A DNA stretch of 64,000 nt from Xanthostigma xanthostigma (Eukaryota; Arthropoda; Insecta; Raphidioptera; Raphidiidae), in assembly GCA_963575645.1 (NCBI GenBank), contig OY754466.1, positions 10,518,001-10,582,000 on the forward strand, in the 5' to 3' direction. Position numbers and translations under genes: made by a program. The notes beneath the pieces were generated by a model, which did not search any database, was not told the DNA's origin, and worked only from the letters and a program-made list of their open reading frames with translations. Position 1 is the first letter of the stretch. Each line of letters starts with the position of its first letter. Positions 55,882-64,000 of this stretch are shown one piece after another.

Positions 55882-56477
55882 TATATTATAAACTACAATA
55901 AATTTCACACCTTGTTAGGCATCGAAGTTTTACAACCAATCACAGTAACAAACTTCAGCTTGGGAGGAAAAAAAATTCTAGCGTAATATTGTACTCATCG
56001 GCTTCAATTTATAATTTAAAACAAGTGCCTATTGAAGATGTTAAATTAACCCTTAGAAACACTGATAAATCGAGAGAAAATAGCAAACGTTTTCCCAAAC
56101 GCCAGACATTTATTTCCTCGCGTTAAACTGAGAGCCTTCATTAAAAATTAAAAGGCAACGATCACTCACCCCTGCGTAAAACTACAAGCAAGATACTGCG
56201 AAACATGGGAAAATACTGGTACTGGTGATATATATAGATAAAGACGGCAATAGATAGCAGGGAATTTAAGCTTCTATACTGTGTAAATTGGTAGACATGT
56301 GCGTGTAAAAGAAAGTTGAACATCGAAAATTGCAAGTCACGTGATTGATTTATATAATAAAGCCAAATTAAATTTATCAATGAAGAGATACAGGACGAGA
56401 TTTTCTCCACGGGAAAACAAAAATTATGGTCGCGTATTCAATGATATTATTACGTGAATAAAAATGAATTACTAATA

Positions 56478-56838
56478 GTCTAAGATCCGGTATTAGAAAT
56501 ATATACTCTCATCTGTTATTTGCCGATGACAAAGATTATATGTTAGATAATATATACATTGACAAATCGATCATGGGTTGCCTAGCTAAATCGCGTACCG
56601 ATGCTGTTAAATTGAAAAAATTCTAATTAACTTTTTTGGATCAAGTTCCTCGATTTGTTAATCATAAAAATCGAGCCTAAGATGAGAGAATATGACACAA
56701 GGAATTGTAATATACCATTGATTCTATACATAAATATATATCATCCACATAAACATACCTTGTAAATAGTCGTGTTCTGTGTACTTTGAGTTTATTTGTT
56801 TTGTTAACATTTTATTGGTGTCATATACTTTCATCTTA
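56478..56838. mobile_element. Palindromic MITE K, copy 3 (right-truncated)
   Basis: GTCTAAGATCCGGTATTAG begins after TA. The left arm and spacer are kept, and the right arm stops near 56838 (CATACTTTCATCTTA). The 500 bp before it (55882-56477) hold nothing recognised. Confidence 0.7.
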
Positions 56839-56839
56839 A

Positions 56840-57925
56840 CATTTATTAAAGACAACAAAATTATTGCTGCAGCACTTACTGCTGTCGTTGGTTTCAGTAT
56901 GAACTCATTTTTCAACAAAATATGTCACTTACTGCCCTTTGCCTTTTTAGGGCAGAATTACACAAGCTCGAAACCAAGAAGATTTGGCACAACGTCGGTC
57001 GTAAAAACCTACCATTGTTAATTTCCCCATATATATTGGGAAGTTATTGTAGTGGGTTCGAAAATAGAAATCAATTTTTTTAACATATTATCTATATCTG
57101 GTCGTGACCCCCAGTTTGAGAAGCGGTGTTCTAAAGTGATTACTCAAATGATTATGATCAATAATTTCACTCTCTTGTATCAGAATATTTAAGTTATGAA
57201 CCGGTTCATGCATTACGTCATCCTATATCAAGTGTCAAATAATATTAAGTTGACGAGGGGAAAACTGAAATAGGTATCCATTAATTTATCTGTTTTTGAC
57301 CCACATTCGTTATATATACCTGTTGCACATTAATTACTCGCTAATTACTGCCAAACCGAATAAAAACAATAAATGTATTGATTGGTTAATGCACCTTGAT
57401 CGGGTAAATTCCATCTTAGTCGAATTTCAAGGGCATTGACTGAGCTCCTTTCGATATTAGATTTTTCGATGCATTACGCAAAGAAGAAATAAAGTTTTAA
57501 CCATACTCTTTATTCTATGTACTCTTGACATCTTTAAAAGTTTAGAAATTACAAGCAATCAAAGTTCAAATCATCTTAGAATTTTGGTACAAATTAAGCA
57601 CTGCGAATACCTTTTATACAGACTAAAAAATTATTCTAAGAATACATAACAAATAAAAAATACCGTTTTGGTAATTAATATATTACATGTTTCATTTAAT
57701 ATTGTTGGGAACGTGAATGTTGTGCCGAGTCTTTTTCAAAAAAAGCTTTTTGTGGTATCGTTAAAAGAACTACGGTGAAGAAAAGCGACTTGTATCTACA
57801 TATTATAACAGTTAGACAAACATAGCGTGGCAAAGATCAAAGGACAACAAGAATAAAAGAGTCATACATTATAATAATTTGACAAGAACATGAAAGAAAA
57901 GTGCTATTTTAAATAAAAAAAGTAA
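56840..57925. other. No gene; one decayed hAT terminus
   Basis: GACCCCCAGTTTGAGAAGCG at about 57107 is the usual look of an old hAT end. No partner or coding frame was found. Confidence 0.35.
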
Positions 57926-57931
57926 TATATA

Positions 57932-58676
57932 TGTTACGGTTTATACCCGAATTCGGTCAATGACCGAAATAAATGCGCTAAACTATTTTTGACCAACGAA
58001 TATTGCCTAAACCAGAAATCTTACATTTAAACGGGTATTGAGTGTTATAAAATGAGCAAAACTAGTTTTGCGCATTTTCATAAGGTCAAAACTATAGTTC
58101 TGTTCATTTTTGAACGGACAGTACCAGTTCTGCTTGTTTCATTCAATCAACGTCCGAACCCGAACAAAAGTAGGGTTATGTTCTTGTTAATGAATGTTAT
58201 AATTAATATAATTGTAGGATATTCAGTGTAATAGTTCAGTAAAAATGCAAGGTAAATTCGAATCTCAACTAGTTCACCTTTTGGAGGCTTCTAAAACATA
58301 ATTTTATGACGAAACATAATTACCTTACTACACTAAGTGAGGTTATGAAAGCAAATTTATTGAAAGCTGAATTAAAACCTCTGTCTGCTAAACAATACAG
58401 AAGAATAAATCACTTTGATGTAATAAGTATCGTTGATGTGGAAAAGTTAATTAAAAAACGCAGAGAATATTCCGATGCCATACTAGTATTGTCCGTTCAG
58501 AAATGGACAGAACTAGTTTTGTCCAATTGAAAATGCACAAAACTAGTTTTGCTCATTTTATAGCAGTCAATACCCGTTTAAATGTAAGATTTCGGGTTTG
58601 GGCAATATTCGTTGGTCAAAACTAGTTTTGTGCATTTATTTCGGTCATTGACCGAATTCGGGTATAGACCGTAACA
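57932..58676 (+). mobile_element. Ginger-like DNA transposon, internally deleted
   Basis: TGTTACGGTTTATACCCGAA is mirrored at the right end. The TIR extends for about 195 bp, and TATA flanks both sides exactly. A 4-bp duplication, TGT..ACA ends and an integrase-type N-terminus in the middle fit Ginger elements. Subterminal copies of CAAAACTAGTTTTG lie in both arms, for example near 58072, 58537 and 58617. Confidence 0.75.
58245..58530 (+). pseudogene. Ginger/KRBA2-like integrase protein, N-terminal remnant
   Basis: A first short frame reads MQGKFESQLVHLLEASKT and ends in a stop. A second reads TLSEVMKANLLKAELKPL, then SAKQYRRINHFDVISIV and DVEKLIKKR. Both resemble the N-terminal part of KRBA2-like and related transposon integrases, in which 'kf...l..LLe.sK' is followed by a 'Yrrl.rydv..v...ekLI.k' segment ahead of the zinc-binding HHCC region and integrase core. 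Neither of those domains remains. The frames sit midway between long TIRs with a 4-bp duplication, as expected for a Ginger-type DNA transposon. The intact protein would cut and paste the element in the nucleus. Assignment is from motif memory and needs a profile search for certainty. Confidence 0.55.
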
Positions 58677-58858
58677 TATACACATATTTTCTTATTGAAG
58701 GTATAGTGAAAATTGTGTGTTAAGAAAAAATATCAGGTATGTTTCAAATTAAGACACCTTATATAGAAAGTAGTACACTTAATGTTTTAATTTAGAAGTT
58801 ATGGCGGTTTAAAATGCATACAAATTACTATTACATCTCCTAAGGCAAATCTATGACA

Positions 58859-58880
58859 CGCGTGCCACAGGTGGCACGCG
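58859..58880. repeat. Palindromic hAT terminus scrap
   Basis: CGCGTGCCAC is mirrored around AG. Wording such as 'GACACGCGTGCC' is common near ends of old hAT elements. No partner was found. Confidence 0.4.
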
Positions 58881-59009
58881 ACAGATTATTGTTGGCACGG
58901 CATTAATTGAGGTATAAAATCGAAATAATTTAAAATATGCTAGATGCCGAAAAAAATTTACTATCACCAAATAACAAATACGGAGAAGTTTCATGACACG
59001 CAGTGTTTT

Positions 59010-59340
59010 ATCGAAATATTTTTTTTTTGTCTATTATTTAGGGAGCTAACGCGCAAAAAAACCATGTCGCCCCAACCTCCTGCCGCTTGGTACATAAGCT
59101 ATTTAAGTAATTTAGAGCATTTTTTCTTATATGGTATATAGGCGGAATCTGGACCCATTTTAAGATAAAGGGGATAAAAAATGTCAAAGATGGTAAAAAA
59201 GTTGTTACTTTTTAAAAAAAATCTGCAGATTTGTTTTTAGGTTCTGTTAGAGCCAAATGACCGGGAAATACCAGCGGCAAAAATTTTTGACCAATTGGAC
59301 TCTCCGCAAGACACTCTTAAGAAAGTGGATTTATGAACAA
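59010..59340 (+). repeat. Dispersed repeat shared with 15500-15935
   Basis: It carries TTTTTAGGTTCTGTTAGAGC, CAAATGACCGGGAAATACC and, in inverse relative to 15.9 kb, AAAACCATGTCG. The class is unknown. The following 600 bp (59341-59965) show nothing recognised. Confidence 0.5.
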
Positions 59341-59969
59341 AAATCTACTTTTTTTCCCTTTAATAATGTCTACGGCAGCTATAGAGTATAGACGAAACGC
59401 CAGGTAGAAATGCCAATGGACTACGGCCTACAAGCCCGGAAACTTAGAAGATTTAGAATAAAAATTTAATCTTTTTTTGTTCTCCCATTAACCTAAGACG
59501 AATAAATAAAATCGTCGTTAACAACCAACTAGAAACTTTACGTAATGAAGAAATCATGAACAAAAAAGTATGAATATTTTGTTACATACTTGCATAATAT
59601 GAAGAAGTTGGTTATACTGTAAAAGATTAATATACGTAGCTAGACAATAGACATACATATTAAAGATAAGTTTAATATCTCGACTAATTAATTGTACGGA
59701 GCCAAGTTTCACACTTATAGCCCATTCAAGTTTGCTTGTCCTTAAGCTTAAAAATAATCATACCTACCTCTGCGCCCAAAATCATCTCGAATCCCCAATC
59801 GGCAGTCATGTAAAAATTAACCAAAGCATGCTACCTAACAAATTTATTTTTGACAGATCTACACATCAAAAGAACAGGTGATTTTTTATTTTCAAAATAT
59901 TTTCCTTATCCAACGTTTTGAAGATTGGTTTTACAAAATTCTCTTGGAAAAATAAGTAAAATAATAAAT

Positions 59970-60275
59970 CGTTATGAAAAGTATACCGTTATAATATAAA
60001 AAAAAGTTATAGCGTATATCTCTTCTGCGCATGCGCCGACTATCCCCAAAAACAATAGCGCTCGCTCTTCATATTTGCAGACCAAACATCCTCCCAAAAT
60101 TTAGTTTCAATACGTTCATCCGTTTGACCTGTATCGGGCTCATAGACAGACTGACAGACAAAAAGATGCACAGAGTTTTTCCAAAAATTTGTTTTTTGGA
60201 TGCGGAGGACCTCAAAATGAAAAGATATTGTAAAATTTTGACTTAAACTAGTACCATTCCCCACTTGTGGAAAGA
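59970..60275 (+). repeat. Single arm of the 0-1.3 kb foldback family
   Basis: It matches 30-330 (CGTTATGAAAAGTATACC, GCGCATGCGCCGA and TTTTTCCAAAAAT.TGTTTTTT) and ends near CCATTCCCCACTTGTGG. The opposite arm is absent, and a long hairpin starts 20 bp later. Confidence 0.65.
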
Positions 60276-60293
60276 AATGGTAAAATTATAAAA

Positions 60294-60482
60294 TATTTTT
60301 AACAAAAAAATTGAACCGACTTCACACTAAAAAGTAAAAAATAATTGCGTATTGAAATGTTTTGGAGTCGGTGTCAGCCAAAATGAAATCTATTCCGAGA
60401 ACTACACCGACTCCAAAACATTTCAATACGCAATTATTTTTTACTTTTTAGTGTGAAGTCGGTTCAATTTTTTTGTTAAATA
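60294..60482. repeat. Perfect long hairpin, 77-bp arms
   Basis: The arm from TTTAACAAAAAAATTGAACC to GGAGTCGGTGT (60298-60374) is exactly mirrored at 60403-60479 across a 28-bp loop. It includes CACTAAAAAGTAAAAAATAA, which recurs in the next hairpin. Confidence 0.9.
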
Positions 60483-60771
60483 ATTTTATTTTTCTCTTTT
60501 TAGTGTTAATCTAACACTAAAAATCAGTAAGCATACATAAAAAACATTATGCGTGCCTTTGAAATTTGAGAGTTTCCCTCGATTTCTCAGGGTTTCCACC
60601 AACAGATCCTGACTTGGTTCCGATGGGACCACCTCTGAGGTGCACTCTTTCGAATAAAAAAAAATATTTGAAAATCGGTCTATAATTGACGGAGAAATCG
60701 GTGAACATACATAAAAAAAAATATACATACGAACATAGAAGCTCCTCCTTTTTGTTGAAGTCGGTTAATAA
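60483..60771. repeat. Known-style insect repeat between the hairpins
   Basis: GATGGGACCACCTCTGAGG, then ATCGGTGAACATACATAAAA and CTCCTCCTTTTTGTTGAAGT, is wording common in insect dispersed repeats ending GTCGGTTAA. A mini-hairpin (TTTTTAGTGTTA mirrored) lies at 60499-60523. Confidence 0.5.
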
Positions 60772-60990
60772 TAAAATATAGTTTAAAAAAAACTAAAAAA
60801 CACGCTTTATATCGCACTAAAAAGTAAAAAATAATTGTTTTAAAATAAGCTTAAAAAGCGTGGGGCGCTTTGTTCCACATTTTCGTACATCGAGCGCCCA
60901 ACGCTTTTTAAGCTTATTTTAAAACAATTATTTTTTACTTTTTAGTGCGATATAAAGCGTGTTTTTTAGTTTTTTTTAAACTATATTTTA
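60772..60990. repeat. Near-perfect long hairpin, about 97-bp arms
   Basis: The arm from AAAATATAGTTTAAAAAAAA to AAAAAGCGTGGGGCGCT is mirrored with about one mismatch across a 25-bp loop. It shares the 20-base core CACTAAAAAGTAAAAAATAA with the previous hairpin but differs elsewhere. Confidence 0.9.
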
Positions 60991-61008
60991 TTTTTCACTT
61001 TTTAGTTT

Positions 61009-61560
61009 GAGGATCTATAAAAGAATTTATTAATCCTGGGGGTCCTAATAAGGATAATGGGAAACTGTTATCAAATTATTGCATTGTCATCGGTCCTTGA
61101 TACGTATGCAAAGTTTCAAATTAATCTGAGGATCTATAAAAGAATTTATTAATCCTGGGGGTCCTAATAAGGATAATGGGAAACTGTTATCAAATTATTG
61201 CATTGTCATCGGTCCTTGATACGTATGCAAAGTTTCAAATTAATCTGAGGATCTATAAAAGAATTTATTAATCCTGGGGGTCCTAATAAGGATAATGGGA
61301 AACTGTTATCAAATTATTGCATTGTCATCGGTCCTTGATACGTATGCAAAGTTTCAAATTAATCAGACTTCGGGAAATTGGTGAAAATAAAGCGTTTACT
61401 ACAGAGGATCTATAAAAGAATTTATTAATCCTGGGGGTCCTAATAAGGATAATGGGAAACTGTTATCAAATTATTGCATTGTCATCGGTCCTTGATACGT
61501 ATGCAAAGTTTCAAATTAATCAGACTTCGGGAAATTGGTGAAAATTATGCTCAAAGATTC
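61009..61560. repeat. Young tandem array, 119-bp unit
   Basis: GGATCTATAAAAGAATTTAT starts units at 61011, 61130, 61249 and 61406. The first three units are essentially identical. The third extends 38 bp further with AGACTTCGGGAAATTGG, also seen in the fourth. GGTCCTTGATACGTATGCAA resembles LINE or Helitron 5' wording. A smaller duplication (AACCCAAACTAATATAAAGC) follows at 61597-61650. Confidence 0.9.
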
Positions 61561-61649
61561 CGTTACGGAGTTAGTTACATACATACATATTTACAACCCA
61601 AACTAATATAAAGCGTTTAAACAACCCAAACTAATATAAAGCGTTTAAA

Positions 61650-62055
61650 AATATAGGCAATCGGCCTACCGGCCTCAGCGGGCCTAGACCTTCCATAATC
61701 CACGTGAGCCCATCCGCCTCTGCAATGCACTTAATATGTGGGTACACTAAATACGAACAAGTTTTGTTCTTAGATGATATATCTTTGGCGAAAGCACAGC
61801 ACAGATATATTATTGCGGCAAGCAAAAGGTGTCATGGATGCAACGTATCCAGCAGGTGCTGTCCTCTCGCGTCAGGATAATAGTTTAGAAATTTGTCATT
61901 GTTCTTCCCTACACTTCTTGTATGTAGGTACCAGAAGTTGTTAGAAGGAATATTAACCATATGTCAACCTTGTATTAGTTATTTAAAGGAATATTCCAGT
62001 CTGACAAATATAAATGATCTAACAAACTTTACTATTTAGTTCCTTCTCTAAGTCC
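61650..62055. other. No gene recognised
   Basis: GGCCTACCGGCCTCAGCGGG at 61670 forms a GC-rich patch. The 64-codon minus-strand frame has no known domain. Confidence 0.35.
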
Positions 62056-62870
62056 ATCTAGACTCAACGGTTAGCGTGGTGTTTAGGGCTTGTAATATCG
62101 GATGATTCGCAATTCCGGAATTAGTTTTGATACATATAATGCAACTAGCGACCCGTCCCGGTTTTTCCCGGGTTCGATAGATATGTCATATGCATGATTT
62201 TTTTTTATATTTTTAATAGATTATTTAGTCAACCATAATACGGGAAAAATTGATAATCATTTAAAAATGTAATATTATCATAAGAAAAAAAATATTAAAT
62301 TCCACATTCAAAAATAGACAGTTTAAACAATCGGCCATGTTCGCGGGCTTATGTGACGTCATGATATACGATGCATGCCAACCTTGATGTCAAATTGTCA
62401 ATTTTCTAAATGAAGTTTATTTGTTGTTTTCTCTAAATACTGACATAATCTTACTGTGAGACGACCAGTCGTCATGAAAACTGTTGTTGATATATACTCT
62501 GACGTCACGATGCGTTTTGAAAATTCGAAAGTAGCGCTTATTTTCTACATTTCTTTTTTATTATTTGTATTTTTTTCAGTGAGTAGATTAATAAAATAAC
62601 CATTAAGTTATGATCAAGAACTAAAATATATTTCGAAATAAAAATTTTAACCAATTTCTGAGTTTTATGCATATGACCTATTATCTATCAATTTTTTCAG
62701 ACTATATAGTTTTTGTCAACATATAGCCTGAAAAAATTGGTCGATAATTGTATTTATATCTATCGAACGCGGGTAAAAGCAGGACGGGTCACTAGTTACA
62801 TTATATGTATCAAAACTAATTTCGGAATTGCGAATCATCCGATATTAGAAGCCCTAAACACCATTACGAC
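62056..62870. mobile_element. Inverted pair of Helitron-like 3' ends beside tRNA-like flanks
   Basis: The left arm (about 62089-62190) and right arm (about 62751-62862) share GGGCTT.TAATATCGGATGA and TTTTGATACATATAATG, then an inverted Helitron end (CTAG next to T, GACGGGTC/GACCCGTC, hairpin CCCGGTTTTTCCCGGG on the left). Outside the left arm, TAGACTCAACGGTTAGCGTG, then GATTCGCAATTCCGG, looks like decayed A and B boxes. The spacer of about 560 bp is AT-rich, with a Penelope-like AAAAAATTGGTCGATAAT near 62734. Confidence 0.55.
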
Positions 62871-62957
62871 CTAATATTTGTTTGAGTGTCAACGTTACGT
62901 TCTGCATTTTTTTCAAAATTTGGCAAATGATTTATTTATTCTGAGCGGCATTTTTTT

Positions 62958-63134
62958 AATAGTTAATTGTTTGAATAGGACTGCGTTTCCTAAAAAATAT
63001 ATATTTAATTGACTGTCAATTAAATATACATACATACAATAGAACTGCGTTTTCTAAAAAATGTATATTTAATTGACAGTCAATTAAATATATATTTTTT
63101 AGAAAACGCAGTTCTATTCAAACAATTAACTATT
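62958..63134. repeat. Nested palindrome of three related arms
   Basis: ATAGTTAATTGTTTGAATAG, then ACTGCGTTT.CTAAAAAAT and a self-complementary ATTTAATTGACAGTCAATTA core, occur at 62958-63029, 63039-63090 and, inverted, 63068-63134. Confidence 0.75.
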
Positions 63135-63135
63135 T

Positions 63136-63362
63136 AATTCGCATACCCCGTTATCGTTCACCCCGGAATTTTTTTTTTTAAACTCCACATTTGCCCCTTC
63201 CCGTTTCACTGCGAGACAATTCGCTTACCCGTTTATCGTTCACCCCGGAATTATTTTTTTAAAAACTTCACCTTTGCCTCATCGTGTTTGACTGCGAGAC
63301 AATTCGCATACCCCTTTATAAAAAAGGCGGTGGTTTTCAATCTTCATGAAAATGTGAGTTTT
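63136..63362. repeat. VNTR element, third copy
   Basis: AATTCGCATACCCCGTTATC opens the array. Two long units with CCACATTTGCCCCTTCCCG follow, then AAGGCGGTGGTTTTCAATC as at 29316. It directly abuts the palindrome before it. Confidence 0.7.
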
Positions 63363-63364
63363 AA

Positions 63365-64000
63365 GTTGTAGTCTCAAAGTGAAAAAAAAAAATAAAAAGT
63401 AAAAACAAAAGAAAATATCTGCTTCAAAATTACCGAAGGCATTCTAGTCCCTCACTTAGTTATTTAGTCGCTCACTTAGTAATTTAGTCACCCAACTATT
63501 ATTTTAATATCTCAAGTTATTAAAACAGTATCTCATCATCAGTCACCTTTATTCGACCGTTTTATAATTCCCCATTTTATTTCTATGTTTGGTATATAAA
63601 TTAAAGTATATGTTTTGATGTTATGACCCAAGGTCATTATCAAATCAAATTTTCTGGCAGTGCGTTCTGCAATTGGTAATCCATCTCTTAAAAGTGCCGG
63701 GGAAAGACTTTGTTTTATATGAGTTTTAAAAACAAAAAATACGCAAACACAAAGGAATATAACCAAACCCTTATCTGTTCAAACCATATATTTTATTTGG
63801 AATTTTTCATTTCTGTTTCCATTTACTTCGCTTTGCTCGTATTTTCCTGTATTTGTTTTCAATTTATTTTCATATAAAATATAGTGCAAGAGATAAAATT
63901 AATTGAATGAATGTGTAGTATGCGGTCGGATTTTATTCGTAATAAAATTTCAATATATTTTTCGGATTAAATGGGAAACAATTAATGGAAGCCATAAAAC
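63365..64000. other. Sequence with MITE H scrap, no gene
   Basis: CTCACTTAGTTATTTAGTCG repeats in short variants near 63450-63500. CAAGGTCATTATCAAATCAA, then TTTTCTGGCAGTGCGTTCTG at about 63630-63675, is a drifted arm of MITE H. The rest shows nothing recognised up to the window end. Confidence 0.4.

Overview
This window looks like a repeat-dense intergenic stretch of an arthropod nuclear genome, most likely an insect. It is strongly AT-rich and has no operon-like or prokaryotic organisation. I could support no intact host protein-coding gene, no rRNA gene and no convincing functional tRNA gene. The open reading frames are short, and nearly all lie inside palindromic or tandem repeats. The species cannot be fixed from the sequence. 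The mix of Helitrons, PIF/Harbinger, hAT, Tc1/mariner/pogo, Ginger-like and Penelope-like sequence fits many hemipteran, lepidopteran or other insect genomes.

Layout. 0-2.2 kb: two inverted-repeat elements. 3.5-3.9 kb: a 22-bp minisatellite built on CTCGAG. 4.9-6.4 kb: Helitron-end relics, a direct duplication and an inverted copy of the 1.5-2.1 kb element. 8-9 kb: MITE, hairpin and Penelope-like relics. 10.4-15.5 kb: PIF/Harbinger MITEs with TAA target duplications, a mariner-like transposon with transposase debris and a tRNA-like insert, a TTA-flanked MITE and a pogo-type MITE. 16.4-19.1 kb: long foldbacks. 19.6-20.7 kb: a Helitron carrying a tRNA-Lys-like sequence, then a hAT element. 23.8-24.9 kb: two more Harbinger elements. 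25.8-28.2 kb: a terminal-inverted-repeat (TIR) element with a tandem array, split by a CACTA-like element that contains a SAM-domain exon. 29-33.9 kb: more hairpins and Helitrons. 34.2-36.1 and 48.5-49.5 kb: nearly identical young amplicons. 36.2-39 kb: a 150-bp tandem array and foldbacks. 39.6-42 kb: a second tRNA-bearing Helitron and a complete hAT element. 43-45.4 kb: a pogo-like transposon with a zinc-finger tail, and a Tigger-like start with a hAT MITE inside it. 47.3 kb: a C2H2 zinc-finger fragment. 50.3-50.8 kb: Helitron helicase debris. 54-56 kb: Penelope-like inverted copies with hammerhead-like cores, then a Tigger-like remnant. 57.9-58.7 kb: a Ginger-like element with an integrase N-terminus. 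60.3-61.6 kb: two near-perfect long hairpins followed by a young 119-bp tandem array. 62-63.4 kb: inverted Helitron ends, a nested palindrome and a third copy of the tandem-array element.

The genes do not form a pathway. The coherent story is transposon ecology: nested insertions with intact target duplications, non-autonomous families, and captured pieces (a tRNA-like sequence in Helitrons, a SAM exon in a CACTA-like element). I saw no LTR retrovirus, Polinton or other capsid-bearing element that I could support.
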